From CAZWKQ01 sp964634005 (lineage in GTDB: Bacteria; Bacteroidota; Bacteroidia; Bacteroidales; JACABE01): a stretch of 64,000 nucleotides of DNA. Numbering within the stretch: the stretch's first letter is position 1; each line of letters starts with the position of its first letter. Below are positions 26,520 to 35,835 of the stretch, in pieces. The stretch is taken from assembly GCA_964634005.1 (NCBI GenBank), contig CAZWKQ010000002.1, forward strand, positions 62,001-126,000, read 5' to 3'. The position numbers and the translations under genes were made by a program. The notes beneath the pieces are model-generated. The model did not search any database. It saw nothing but the letters and a program-made list of their open reading frames with translations, and was not told the origin of the DNA.

Positions 26520-27314
26520 TTATACTGCTATTTCGCCCTTAATATGTGGGTGTGGATTATAATCAATAAGTACAAAATCCTCGAATTTAAAATCGAAAAT
26601 ATTTTTAATATCCGGATTTATTTTCATCTTTGGTAGTTCTCTTGGTTCGCGGGTTAGTTGTAGTTTAACTTGTTCAATATGATTTAGATAAATATGAGCA
26701 TCGCCCAGTGTATGAATAAATTCATAAGGTTTATAGCCTGTAACTTGAGCAATCATAAGCATTAGTAATGCATAAGAGGCTATATTAAACGGAACTCCAA
26801 GAAAAATATCGGCACTTCTTTGATAAAGTTGACATGATAATTTATTATTTGCAACATAAAATTGAAAAAGGACATGACAAGGAGGTAATGCCATTTTGTC
26901 AATATCTCCAACATTCCATGCGCTAACAATATGACGGCGTGAATCGGGATTCTTTTTTAAAGATTCAATAACTTCGCTAATCTGGTCAATTACTTTACCT
27001 TCGTTAGAAGTCCATTTTCTCCATTGATAACCATAAATTGGACCTAAATCACCATTAGCATCAGCCCATTCATCCCAAATAGTAACTTTATTATCATTTA
27101 AATACTTTATATTAGTATCTCCTTTTAAAAACCACAGAAGTTCATGTATAATTGAACGTAAATGAAGTTTTTTTGTAGTTAATAGCGGAAATCCATTTTC
27201 CATGTTAAAACGCATCTGATAACCAAATACCGATAAAGTTCCGGTTCCGGTTCTGTCTTCCTTTTTTATTCCATTTTTTAAAACGTAATCAAGTAGTTCT
27301 AAATATTGTTTCAT
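26520..27314 (-). CDS. thyA: Thymidylate synthase
   Basis: A 264-aa enzyme, the same length as E. coli ThyA, methylating dUMP to dTMP with methylene-tetrahydrofolate. Catalytic Cys146 lies in LPPCHVLFQFYV, followed by QRSADIFLGVPFNIASYALL, which binds dUMP. The start at 27314 (MKQYLELLDYVL) is chosen by family alignment; an upstream in-frame ATG would add 11 residues overlapping the previous gene. It is the last gene of a tightly spaced minus-strand operon (bifunctional nuclease, nucleoside transporter, RlpA-like, thyA), so nucleoside uptake and dTMP synthesis are transcribed together. Confidence 0.97.
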   Translation of the reverse strand: MKQYLELLDYVLKNGIKKEDRTGTGTLSVFGYQMRFNMENGFPLLTTKKLHLRSIIHELLWFLKGDTNIKYLNDNKVTIWDEWADANGDLGPIYGYQWRKWTSNEGKVIDQISEVIESLKKNPDSRRHIVSAWNVGDIDKMALPPCHVLFQFYVANNKLSCQLYQRSADIFLGVPFNIASYALLMLMIAQVTGYKPYEFIHTLGDAHIYLNHIEQVKLQLTREPRELPKMKINPDIKNIFDFKFEDFVLIDYNPHPHIKGEIAV

Positions 27315-27319
27315 TTCTC

Positions 27320-28111
27320 TTATTTTGAATACTTTATAGTGAAACACCCTTTGTATTTATCTTCAATTTTTTTTGTTAAAGCATCAGCTTCTGTATTTGT
27401 AGCAAAATCTCCGATTATTACTCTATAAAACAAAGTGTTATTAATATGTACGTTTTGAACGCAAATATTATCGTTAAATTCCTTTTTCAATTTTTCAGTG
27501 AATCTTAGCATGTTTTCTTTATTTTTGAAACTACTAACCTGTACACCGTAGTAATTATTTTCAGTTTCTTTGTCGGAGAATTCTTTAACGATATTTACTT
27601 GAGTTTTGTTTTTAATTTTTTTATCAACCGGTATCGAATCAATATTGGGTAGGATTATTTTTTTCTTTTGAATGTCTTTTTTAACGCTTATTTCTTTTAT
27701 TTTCTTTACTGATGCATCTGCAGTTTCGTTTGATAAATTATCTGGTTTACCGTAATGTATCACTTTTATAACTACATTTGTGAGGCCTTGGTAAAGAAAA
27801 TCCAAAGAGTCTGCAGCAGCTTTCGATAAATCAATGATTCTTTTATCGATATATGGCCCTCTATCATTAATTCTAACGGTAATAGTTTTATTATTGACCA
27901 GATTTGTTACTGAAACAATGGAATTAAACGGTAGAGTTAAATGAGCTGCAGTTAATTCGTTTGGTTTATACAATTCTCCGTTAGCAGTTATTTTGTTGTT
28001 CAAAAAGTCGTGATAGTATGAGGCAATGCCTCTTTCAACATATTTGTATTGAGAGTATGAATTAATAGAAAACAATAAAGTAATAATGAAGAAAAGAATT
28101 TTTGTTTTCAA
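27320..28111 (-). CDS. rlpA: RlpA-like septal protein: double-psi beta-barrel plus SPOR domain
   Basis: A 263-aa exported protein. A Sec signal peptide (residues 1-~20, ending NSYSQ) is present, but there is no lipobox cysteine, unlike E. coli RlpA. Residues ~24-118 form the double-psi beta-barrel (RGIASYYHDF, TAAHLTLPFNSIV, VRINDRGPYIDKRIIDLS), with the conserved Asp of NDRGPY that is needed for lytic transglycosylase activity in active RlpA. A Lys-rich linker leads to a SPOR domain (~187-263) that should bind glycan strands lacking stem peptides. The gene is 5 bases upstream of thyA and 7 bases downstream of the transporter, in one operon. Expected site of action is the periplasmic division septum. 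Confidence 0.87.
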   Translation of the reverse strand: MKTKILFFIITLLFSINSYSQYKYVERGIASYYHDFLNNKITANGELYKPNELTAAHLTLPFNSIVSVTNLVNNKTITVRINDRGPYIDKRIIDLSKAAADSLDFLYQGLTNVVIKVIHYGKPDNLSNETADASVKKIKEISVKKDIQKKKIILPNIDSIPVDKKIKNKTQVNIVKEFSDKETENNYYGVQVSSFKNKENMLRFTEKLKKEFNDNICVQNVHINNTLFYRVIIGDFATNTEADALTKKIEDKYKGCFTIKYSK

Positions 28112-28118
28112 TTTTAAC

Positions 28119-29369
28119 TTAATGTTTGTATTCTAATGAATTTTTTTCGTGTTTATGCTTAAATAAAACGGCAAAAAGAATCGCAATAATCAGAGAATAA
28201 ACAGAAAATGACATCCAGATACCGTGCCAATTGAAATTTCCATTATCAAGAGTGAAATATTTGTCAATAACAATACCGCTAATTCTGCTTCCTAAAACTG
28301 CGCCAAAACCATTTGTCATCATCATAAAAAGCCCTTGAGCACTTGCTCTGATACTTTGGTCGCTTTGGGTCTCAACAAATAATGAACCCGAAATATTGAA
28401 AAAGTCAAAGGCCATCCCGTAAATGATACACGAAAGTATTATCATCCATAAACCGCAGCCTGGGTCTCCATAAGCAAAAAGTCCGAATCTTAAAACCCAT
28501 GCAAACATACTTAACAACATTACTTTTTTTATTCCGAATTTTTTAAGGAAGAAAGGTATGGTTAAAATAAATAATGTTTCGGAAATTTGGGAGATTGACA
28601 TTATTATAGCGGGATATTTTACAGCTATAAGGTCTTTATATATATCAATCTTGGCAAAGTCGTGAAGGAATGTATCTCCATAAGCATTAGTTAGCTGTAA
28701 AGAGGCGCCTAAAAACATGGCAAAAATAAAAAATAGAGCCATTTTTGAATTTTTGAAAAGTTTAAAAGCGTTTAATCCCATAGCATCAACAAAACTCCCT
28801 TTTTTATCACGTCCTAAAGGAGGGCATTTGGGAAGAGTAAATGAATAAATTCCCAAGCTCAACGAAGCTATAGATGCTACATAAAACTGCATTGATGATT
28901 TTTCGAACCCTGTTAAACTTATAACCCATAAAGCTACTATAAATCCAATAGTACCCCATACTCTTATCGGTGGATATTCTTTTATAATATCCATGTTTTC
29001 TTTTTTCAAAGCGCTGTATGCAACAGTAATTGACAGGGATATTGTTGGCATATAAAAAATCATATTTATAAGCATAACCCAAAACATGGCTGATGGATTA
29101 TTTATAAGCGGTACAGAAAATAAAATACCGGCAGCAATAATATGGAAAATACCGTATAATTTCTCTGCATTAATCCATCTGTCAGCTATTATTCCTGCTA
29201 TTGCGGGCATAAACAAAGATGCTATACCCATAGTCGAGAAAATTGCTCCAAATTCTGTTCCTGACCATTGTTTAGTTTGAAACCAGTAGGCACCTATAGT
29301 TAGTAGCCAAGAACCCCAAATAAAGAACTGGAGGAAGTTCATTAAAATTAATCGGAATTTTAAGTTCAT
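28119..29369 (-). CDS. MFS nucleoside:proton symporter family transporter
   Basis: A 416-aa inner-membrane protein with about twelve hydrophobic segments. The N-terminus (LILMNFLQFFIWGSWLLTIG) and the loop GIIADRWINAEKLYG are typical of the NupG/XapB nucleoside symporter branch of the major facilitator superfamily. It lies in an operon with thyA, which supports nucleoside uptake, but the exact substrate cannot be read from sequence. Start and length fit the family, and the gene follows the bifunctional nuclease gene by 18 bases. Confidence 0.85.
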   Translation of the reverse strand: MNLKFRLILMNFLQFFIWGSWLLTIGAYWFQTKQWSGTEFGAIFSTMGIASLFMPAIAGIIADRWINAEKLYGIFHIIAAGILFSVPLINNPSAMFWVMLINMIFYMPTISLSITVAYSALKKENMDIIKEYPPIRVWGTIGFIVALWVISLTGFEKSSMQFYVASIASLSLGIYSFTLPKCPPLGRDKKGSFVDAMGLNAFKLFKNSKMALFFIFAMFLGASLQLTNAYGDTFLHDFAKIDIYKDLIAVKYPAIIMSISQISETLFILTIPFFLKKFGIKKVMLLSMFAWVLRFGLFAYGDPGCGLWMIILSCIIYGMAFDFFNISGSLFVETQSDQSIRASAQGLFMMMTNGFGAVLGSRISGIVIDKYFTLDNGNFNWHGIWMSFSVYSLIIAILFAVLFKHKHEKNSLEYKH

Positions 29370-29387
29370 GGTAATTAGTATTAAAGA

Positions 29388-29954
29388 TTATTCTTCTTTT
29401 CTTCGTTTCAACTCATCTCTTAGCTGAGAAGCTTTTTCATATTCTTCGTTTTCGATAGCTGATTTTAGCATTTCTTCTAATTCTTCATCAGTATAGTCGC
29501 TTAATTCGTTATCTTCTGTTGTTTTAACAGGAGGGATGTCTTCATTTTTTATTACAAGACCTACTTCAGCCAATATATCCTCGGTAGTATATATCGGACA
29601 ATTGAATCTTAGGGCTAAAGCTACGGCATCGGAGGTTCTTGAATCGATTTCTTTTGTTGATACTCCGTCTGTTGCAATTATTTTTGAATAGAATACGCCT
29701 TTTTCGAATTTATAAATTATTACCTCAGTTATTGAGATCGAGAAAGTTTCTAAGAAATTTTTGAACAAATCGTGAGTAAGTGGACGTGGAGGAAGTATTC
29801 TTTCTATTACAATAGCTATTGCCTGTGCTTCAAATCCGCCAATTATTATAGGAAGTGTTCTAATCCCGTCAACTTCCTGCATTATTAAGGCATAAGAACT
29901 ATGTTGTGTTTGACCGAACTCTAATCTAATTATTTCTAACCTTCGTTTTATCAT
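29388..29954 (-). CDS. Bifunctional nuclease (DUF151) family protein with UVR motif
   Basis: A 188-aa soluble protein. Residues ~1-135 match the bifunctional nuclease (BFN/DUF151) domain: YALIMQEVDGIRTLPIIIGG, EAQAIAIVIER and SRTSDAVALALRFNCPIYTT. Residues ~148-188 form a C-terminal UVR (UvrB/UvrC-type) helical motif (LEEMLKSAIENEEYEKASQL), a known pairing in this phylum. Nuclease activity has been shown for a few relatives; the role here is unknown. It is the first gene of the operon BFN - transporter - rlpA - thyA, with a candidate -7 box (minus TACCTTTG) about 68 bases upstream. Confidence 0.88.
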   Translation of the reverse strand: MIKRRLEIIRLEFGQTQHSSYALIMQEVDGIRTLPIIIGGFEAQAIAIVIERILPPRPLTHDLFKNFLETFSISITEVIIYKFEKGVFYSKIIATDGVSTKEIDSRTSDAVALALRFNCPIYTTEDILAEVGLVIKNEDIPPVKTTEDNELSDYTDEELEEMLKSAIENEEYEKASQLRDELKRRKEE

Positions 29955-30021
29955 TATTAAAAAAATTAAATAAAATCTATCCGCAAATCATTTAAAATGA
30001 AATTTATTACTCTACTTATTG

Positions 30022-30029
30022 CAAAGGTA
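30022..30029 (-). promoter_or_regulatory. Candidate -7 box for the BFN-transporter-rlpA-thyA operon
   Basis: The minus strand reads TACCTTTG, an exact TAnnTTTG match, in the only non-coding gap upstream of the four-gene operon. A properly spaced TTTG was not found. Confidence 0.4.
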
Positions 30030-30076
30030 GTATTTTATTTAAAATTATTTTATAAAATAGAATGAAAAAACAAAGA

Positions 30077-30107
30077 ATAAAAAAACCGGCGATTAGCCGG
30101 TTTTTTT
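30077..30107 (-). terminator. Intrinsic terminator of the T9SS operon (after gldN)
   Basis: A 10-base perfect stem (30081-30090 with 30096-30105; core ACCGGC/GCCGGT) with loop GATTA lies directly after the gldN stop and has a T-rich tract on the minus strand. Confidence 0.9.
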
Positions 30108-30108
30108 A

Positions 30109-30957
30109 TTAGAATTCCCACAAATCGTGTTCCATTGAAAAAATATTATCTTTAATTTTTTCTGCTTCAAGCAGAGCATCTAAGCCTGTTTTATATGCAG
30201 ATATCTTACGATTGTAGGTATTTGATTCTTGTATAATGTAGCTGCTGAAATATCTTTTCCAGAATATATCATCAAATGTTCTACGCTCAGAATCGTTTTT
30301 TGGATTATACAATTCGGTACGTGCGAAAAGGCCTCTTGCTTCAGGAAAATAAATCCAGAACATAGGCTGAAATCCGGGTTTTAGTTCGTTGTTTTCATCT
30401 CTAACCTGAATTAACGGGCAAATACCAAGAATCCTAACATCCATTACCGATCTTTGTTTATCAAAGAACCATACTTCTTTAAGTCTGATTTGTTTAATGT
30501 CGTTAGGATCTACGGTTCTTTTAATAACTGTATCGTAATATGTACCTGGGAAATCTACGTTTTCTATTTGAACTGTATCCGTTCTTTCGAATTGAGCGTA
30601 CATTTCTTCAGTAGTAAGAGGTTTTGTAAACTCATCGTTTGTAGGGCTGTATGCTGTTATAGTTCCTTCCTTTAGACCGTTAAGAATCATTTGCATAAAA
30701 CTTACCCTATCTCTGATTGCTTCATCGGGGTAATAAAACGGCTGATTCATTTTTTCTCTGAAATCAATAACCCTCCAAACCTTTTTTGACCAACTAACAT
30801 CGGATTCTCTGACCGGTGTATATGGTACAGGTTTTCTGTCTCTTGAGTGAATTTTGTCCCAAGCATCATCTCTTGGTGGGCTATCAAAAACTTGTGAAAA
30901 AATATTTATTGTTACTCCAAAATTGAATACCAATAATATTAAAATTATTTTTTTCAT
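30109..30957 (-). CDS. gldN: Type IX secretion / gliding motility protein GldN (PorN)
   Basis: A 282-aa exported protein (signal peptide ~1-21, ending NIFSQ). GldN/PorN is a periplasmic partner of the outer-membrane lipoprotein GldK; together they form the large ring of the type IX secretion system. Family features are visible: the segment SWSKKVWRVIDFREKMNQPF near residues 54-73 and the tract IRLKEVWFFDKQRSVMDVRI near residues 167-186. It is the last gene of the porP-gldK-gldL-gldM-gldN operon, 50 bases after gldM, and is followed at once by a strong terminator. Identity is firm from sequence plus gene order. Confidence 0.95.
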   Translation of the reverse strand: MKKIILILLVFNFGVTINIFSQVFDSPPRDDAWDKIHSRDRKPVPYTPVRESDVSWSKKVWRVIDFREKMNQPFYYPDEAIRDRVSFMQMILNGLKEGTITAYSPTNDEFTKPLTTEEMYAQFERTDTVQIENVDFPGTYYDTVIKRTVDPNDIKQIRLKEVWFFDKQRSVMDVRILGICPLIQVRDENNELKPGFQPMFWIYFPEARGLFARTELYNPKNDSERRTFDDIFWKRYFSSYIIQESNTYNRKISAYKTGLDALLEAEKIKDNIFSMEHDLWEF

Positions 30958-31007
30958 TTTTATGATATTTATATTTAAAACAGCTTTTATTATCCCTTTA
31001 ATTTTTT

Positions 31008-32585
31008 TTATTTGATTGTTAAGTTAACTGCAGGTAATTTTCTGTTACCATCCGGTGCTTGAGCTACAATATTTTCGAACCAGAACTTTTGACCTCTTTT
31101 TGCATTTCTAATCAATTCAAGCATTTCAGGAGTAAACTTATTTCCTCTTGCTAATATTGTTGGAGATAAGTCTCCTGCTTTTTGAGTTTGCATAGTAAAA
31201 GAAGTAACTGACATCTGAAGGTCGAAGTCAAAGTCTTGTAATTTAGCAATAACACCACCTGCATTTGCTAAAGTTTGTTTGTCAATGAAACCACCATTAA
31301 CTCCACCAATGAAAGGAACAGGATCAGGAACTCGTTTGATACGAAATTCTGCTTTACCCATACTCTTTACTTTTCCGTCGAATTCAGCATTAACATTAAC
31401 GATAGCTTTAGATCCAGGAGCTGATTTTTCTACTTTAATTATATATTTTCCGCCACCTTTTGATACAAAGCTGCCACCTGTTAGTTGAATTTTAACTTTT
31501 TCGTTAGCTACACCGGGAACCGATATAGTAACAGGGTTTTCAACACCTATGTAAAACACGTTCATTTTATCGGCAGAGACAGTAGCACTCGGTTTAGCAA
31601 CAATGTATTCTCCTTCGAAAGGATGCGATTGAATACCAAACGGAGTATTAACATTAATAACTCCTTTATAGGTTTTTAATCCTTCTGAAGATGCAGGAAC
31701 TTTGTAAACAACTAAACCGCTGTCACCTTGAACAGTTTGTCCGTTAATTTCGGCACTTATTTTTGATTTTGTATCGTATGCCGCAACAAAAATTTGAGCT
31801 TCATAATTATCGCCTAACAGAACATAGTTAGAGTTAGGAATAACTTTTGCTCCAATTCTATCGAAAGTAAAATCTTCGGCACTAACTGCAGCATAGAGCT
31901 GATTAACTATGTCGAACTCAGCATTCAATACTTCTGCTATTAGTTTATTCAAAATAGTAACAGATGCTACAATGATAGTATGATAAAAATGGTGTTGTTC
32001 CCAGTTTTGTTTTTGTCCGTCTTTATCACGATAATCTTCATCTGTAACCAAACCTATACTTTTATCAAGTAAAGTTCTGTATTTAGGATCTACAAGGTCA
32101 AGCATTTTTTTGCGATACTCAATAATTTTATCTTTCAATTCACGTGATTTACCGGCTGAGCCGTCTTGCGAATTTTTAAAGAAGAAATTGGTTGGAGTAT
32201 CATAGTTATCTTTTCTTTTAATTTTCTTAATATCAAGCTTTTTAGCTTCTTCTATTGAAATATCTTCAGTTTCGGCTATAAGTTGATATTTTACGCTATT
32301 TATATAATCTACCATTTCGTTAGAGTATTTTTTGGCTAATTTTGCTTTTTCGTAATACTCTCTAACTTTATCTGGATTTCCGGTGTAAGCTTTTTCAAAG
32401 TTTGCATAAGTACCTTCGATTTTCTTGCCGAAATTGACATTAGTTGTTTCCATACTTTCATTTACAATAAGGAAAGCATTTATTATTTCAACAGAAACAT
32501 TTAATGCCAATAATGCAGTCAATACAAGATACATCATACCTATCATTCGTTGTCTCGGCGTTTCCGGACAATTTGTTGCTCCCAT
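31008..32585 (-). CDS. gldM: Type IX secretion / gliding motility protein GldM (PorM)
   Basis: A 525-aa bitopic inner-membrane protein. The N-terminus carries NCPETPRQRMIGMMYLVLTA, with one transmembrane helix at about residues 12-33, and a long periplasmic part made of successive helical and beta domains. With GldL it forms the proton-powered T9SS motor, whose GldM shaft crosses the periplasm towards the GldKN ring. Length matches known GldM proteins (~515-525 aa). The C-terminal region (KRVPDPVPFIGGVNGGFIDK) matches the conserved D3-D4 part. It sits between gldL (37 bases upstream) and gldN in the canonical order. Confidence 0.96.
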   Translation of the reverse strand: MGATNCPETPRQRMIGMMYLVLTALLALNVSVEIINAFLIVNESMETTNVNFGKKIEGTYANFEKAYTGNPDKVREYYEKAKLAKKYSNEMVDYINSVKYQLIAETEDISIEEAKKLDIKKIKRKDNYDTPTNFFFKNSQDGSAGKSRELKDKIIEYRKKMLDLVDPKYRTLLDKSIGLVTDEDYRDKDGQKQNWEQHHFYHTIIVASVTILNKLIAEVLNAEFDIVNQLYAAVSAEDFTFDRIGAKVIPNSNYVLLGDNYEAQIFVAAYDTKSKISAEINGQTVQGDSGLVVYKVPASSEGLKTYKGVINVNTPFGIQSHPFEGEYIVAKPSATVSADKMNVFYIGVENPVTISVPGVANEKVKIQLTGGSFVSKGGGKYIIKVEKSAPGSKAIVNVNAEFDGKVKSMGKAEFRIKRVPDPVPFIGGVNGGFIDKQTLANAGGVIAKLQDFDFDLQMSVTSFTMQTQKAGDLSPTILARGNKFTPEMLELIRNAKRGQKFWFENIVAQAPDGNRKLPAVNLTIK

Positions 32586-32622
32586 ATTTTATGCTTATTT
32601 TTTAGTTTGTAAATGAAATTTA

Positions 32623-33312
32623 TTAATCGTTTTTATTTCCAATGCTCATAGCTGAGAGCATATTTCCGTAAACATTGTTTAATTGAGCTACTTTCTTGGC
32701 AATAGCGTCAACTTGTTCTTTGTATTTAACTGTATTTTCGTAAGAAGCCTGTAGCTCATTAACAAATTGTTCCATATTTACTTGTGCTTTATTAGCTGCT
32801 TCAACGTGTGCAGTGGCAGATTGTAATTGCATTTCGTAAATAGCATTTAATGAAGCTAATTTTTCGGCAGATGTTTTAAGAACTGAAGTGTAATCAGCAG
32901 AAACTTTTGCAGCATCGGTAACTGTAACTAATGAATTTGCAGTATCAGCAAGATTTCTGAGTCCATTGCCTAGGCTATTTATCAAATCCGGTCCTATTTT
33001 GGCATCAGCAAGCATTTTATCTAATTCTTGGGTTACAGATGTTTTCTTTCCTTTCTTTTGGTCTTCGTCAACCATACCGCCTAATTCAGGATAAACAAGA
33101 CTCCAGTCGTACTCAACGTGTAATGGTTCAAAAGCTGAGAAAAAGAAAATGATTGATTCTGTACCTAATCCAAGAATTAACATGTAATTTGCTCCAGGAT
33201 AGTGATTAATTTTAAATAATGCTCCGATAATTACTATAGAAGCTCCGATACCATAAAGTTTGGCCATGAATTGTTTATAGCCTTTACTTCTTACAATATT
33301 ATTTATACCCAT
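32623..33312 (-). CDS. gldL: Type IX secretion / gliding motility protein GldL (PorL)
   Basis: A 229-aa inner-membrane motor subunit with two transmembrane helices (~17-33 and ~43-60) and a cytoplasmic helical C-terminal region. Charged residues in or near the helices (Lys34, His37, Glu52 and Glu62 in KINH and LGTESIIFFFSAFEP) probably correspond to those implicated in proton conduction in GldL, although the loop spacing differs from what I remember of F. johnsoniae. Five GldL copies surround two GldM helices in the known structure. It is the third gene of the T9SS operon, 57 bases after gldK. Confidence 0.95.
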   Translation of the reverse strand: MGINNIVRSKGYKQFMAKLYGIGASIVIIGALFKINHYPGANYMLILGLGTESIIFFFSAFEPLHVEYDWSLVYPELGGMVDEDQKKGKKTSVTQELDKMLADAKIGPDLINSLGNGLRNLADTANSLVTVTDAAKVSADYTSVLKTSAEKLASLNAIYEMQLQSATAHVEAANKAQVNMEQFVNELQASYENTVKYKEQVDAIAKKVAQLNNVYGNMLSAMSIGNKND

Positions 33313-33369
33313 AATTATAAAATAATTTGATTAAGTTGATTAATAATTGATTTAATTAATTGTTCTATT

Positions 33370-34725
33370 TTAATTGTAAACATTAGAAGCTGTTTTCGGA
33401 TTATCGCCTTTTTTGCGTCCAAGGTATGTTTGAACACATCTGAAGCCGATATATGACTTACCTGTATCTTGGTATTCATATTGACGAGCAGTAACCTGCA
33501 TAAAATATCCAATATCTTTCCATGAACCGCCTCTTACTACTTTTCTTTTATAAACAGGTAAATCATTATCTTTTGCATCATAATTGTAATACATATTGAA
33601 GTCGTGAGCAAAGTTATATGCTGATTCGTCAAAAGCGTCTGCGCACCATTCGCCAACATTTCCGGCCATATCATAAAGTCCGAAATCATTAGGTGCATAA
33701 TGTCCAACTATAAGTGTTTGAGGACCTCCGTCGTCAACATAATTTCCTCTTAATGGTTTGTAGTTGCCTAAGAAGCATCCATTGCTGTTTCTGATGTAAG
33801 GACCACCCCATGGATACGGACTTAAAGCAGCACCGCCTCTTGCAGCCCATTCCCATTCAGTTTCATTTGGCAATCTGAAATCATTTACCCAAGGTTCATC
33901 TCTACTGTCGAGATATGAGTTCATCAAATTAGTTCTCCAAACGCAAAAAGCTTTGGCTTGTTTCCAGCTTACGCCAACAACAGGATAATGGTCATATACA
34001 GGGTGCCAGAAATATGATTTAGTCATAGGCTCATTAAATGAATATGTAAAATCGTGTATCCAGCACAATGTATCGGGATAAACGTTTATAACTTCTTTTC
34101 TGATATAAACAGAGCGGTCTTTCAATCCTTGTGGTCTGTTCATCAATGAGCCGGCTTCAGAATTGCCAGGTTGAGAATAATCTTTTTGAGCTGCTGCTTG
34201 AAGGTCAATCCAATAATAAACGAAATTTAATTTTCTTGAGTCAATTTGTTTTCTTCTGTAAAATCGTTCATGTTCAGGAAGATATAAATCTTCAAGAAAT
34301 TCTTTATTTTCAGGTAAATCCCATTCAATTTTTGTTTTCCAGTTAATCATTGGAGGATCTACGGGTTCTCCGTTTTCGTCCTGATCTATCAAGTGGTCGG
34401 CTACGCCACCTTCGCCAAGCAAGGTATGAGCAATGGAATCTCTTACCCAATAAACAAACTGACGATACTCGTTATTGGTTATTTCTGTTTCATCCATATA
34501 AAATGAAGGTACAGTAACAGTTTTCGATTGATAAACGTTTGCATAAAAAATATCCTGATCGCCTGCACCCATTGTATAAGACCCTAAAGGTATAAATATT
34601 GTACCATAAGGATCCGGTTGATAAAACCTCGGTCTATCTTGCACACCAATCAGTTCGCCGTTACCGGAATTACCACAACTCGCCAAAAGAGCTAATATGG
34701 TAAAATAAAAAAAGACGTTTTTCAT
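33370..34725 (-). CDS. gldK: Type IX secretion / gliding motility lipoprotein GldK (PorK)
   Basis: A 451-aa outer-membrane lipoprotein. The start at 34725 gives a proper lipoprotein signal (MKNVFFYFTILALLASCGN, lipid-bearing Cys17); an in-frame ATG 24 bases upstream would add eight residues before it. The body is a formylglycine-generating-enzyme-like fold used structurally (IFIPLGSYTMGAGDQD, MDETEITNNEYRQFVYWVRD, MAGNVGEWCADAFDE, RKVVRGGSWKD). GldK with GldN forms the T9SS ring under the outer membrane. It is second in the operon, 101 bases after porP. Confidence 0.96.
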   Translation of the reverse strand: MKNVFFYFTILALLASCGNSGNGELIGVQDRPRFYQPDPYGTIFIPLGSYTMGAGDQDIFYANVYQSKTVTVPSFYMDETEITNNEYRQFVYWVRDSIAHTLLGEGGVADHLIDQDENGEPVDPPMINWKTKIEWDLPENKEFLEDLYLPEHERFYRRKQIDSRKLNFVYYWIDLQAAAQKDYSQPGNSEAGSLMNRPQGLKDRSVYIRKEVINVYPDTLCWIHDFTYSFNEPMTKSYFWHPVYDHYPVVGVSWKQAKAFCVWRTNLMNSYLDSRDEPWVNDFRLPNETEWEWAARGGAALSPYPWGGPYIRNSNGCFLGNYKPLRGNYVDDGGPQTLIVGHYAPNDFGLYDMAGNVGEWCADAFDESAYNFAHDFNMYYNYDAKDNDLPVYKRKVVRGGSWKDIGYFMQVTARQYEYQDTGKSYIGFRCVQTYLGRKKGDNPKTASNVYN

Positions 34726-34826
34726 ATTGGATTTCAATTTGATATTCATAACGGTTTTTTTTCTCTTCGTATTGTTTTATTATTTGAACAAATTTAACGT
34801 AAATATAAATTATTGGTTACACAAAT

Positions 34827-35798
34827 TTACAAGTACCTTGTATTTTTATAGCTTTTATATACCTTAGGTATCTCAATAGTAAAGCAATAGCGGGCAAAAA
34901 TTTCGTGTGAACCGCTGCTTTTCCCTGAGCCTCCCATACTTGAAGTTGTTATATCGTAAGAGTAACCGAATTTGAAGTTCATCCAATTTACTCCGAGCAA
35001 CACTGTTGCTGCATCTTGAACTCTATAACTTAATCCTCCCCAAAAGCGATTTTCATACTTTAATATAGCTGCAATATCATATTGGGCTGATACAAAATCA
35101 GTTTTTACCAAAATATGTGGGTCTAACTGAAATGAAGGATTGCTTGGGAAAACATACTCATAGCCTCCCTGTAAAAAATAAGTTCTTTTTAGTGAAAACG
35201 AAAGTTTGCTGTTGTTATTCAAATCTTTATAATCGAAACCTTTAGGTTCAGATAAATTTAAAGCTGATAGTCCAACATAAAACTTACCGGGTTGATTATA
35301 ATAAACTCCAAATGCATAATCGGTAAAAAATTCACTTTCTTTTGCTTTTCCGTTAAGTACGGGATCGCCCGGATCAATGGCAACAAATTTAGTAAAATCA
35401 ATTTTTTTATCTAAAAATGCGGCTTCGATACCAATACCTAAAAAACCGTTCCCTAAAGGAGTTCTGTATGCATAAGCAAGCCTGACATTTGTGTTATCTT
35501 CGTAACCTAATTTATCTTTACTTATTACGGCGCCTAATCCTCCATGTAAAAATTTTATAGGAGCATCTATCGAAAACAGCAATGTTTGAGGTGAAGTATT
35601 TGTACCATCAGGGTCTTTAAAACCCATCCATTGCTGCCTTGCAAAGGCGTTTAAACATATTGCTCCATTTGCCCCTGCGTAACCGGGGTTTATAGACATA
35701 GTGTTAAACATAAACTGACTGAATTGGGCTTCCTGTTGTCCCATAGCAGCATAGCCTATGCTCACTATTATTATCAATATTAAAAACTTACTTCTCAT
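34827..35798 (-). CDS. porP: Type IX secretion membrane protein PorP/SprF family
   Basis: A 323-aa outer-membrane beta-barrel-type protein with a signal peptide (~1-20, ending AAMGQ). The N-terminal segment AQFSQFMFNTMSINPGYAGA is the hallmark of the PorP/SprF family, followed by alternating amphipathic strands (GGLGAVISKDKLGYED, FKFGYSYDITTSSMGGSG). PorP/SprF proteins attach T9SS cargo, such as SprB, to the outer surface, and PorP is needed for secretion in P. gingivalis. It heads the porP-gldK-gldL-gldM-gldN operon, so it is more likely the PorP of the core machine than one of the many cargo-linked SprF copies. Confidence 0.93.
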   Translation of the reverse strand: MRSKFLILIIIVSIGYAAMGQQEAQFSQFMFNTMSINPGYAGANGAICLNAFARQQWMGFKDPDGTNTSPQTLLFSIDAPIKFLHGGLGAVISKDKLGYEDNTNVRLAYAYRTPLGNGFLGIGIEAAFLDKKIDFTKFVAIDPGDPVLNGKAKESEFFTDYAFGVYYNQPGKFYVGLSALNLSEPKGFDYKDLNNNSKLSFSLKRTYFLQGGYEYVFPSNPSFQLDPHILVKTDFVSAQYDIAAILKYENRFWGGLSYRVQDAATVLLGVNWMNFKFGYSYDITTSSMGGSGKSSGSHEIFARYCFTIEIPKVYKSYKNTRYL

Positions 35799-35835
35799 AA
35801 TAAGTATATTTATTTGAAAGCTTCCAAAAGTGAGT

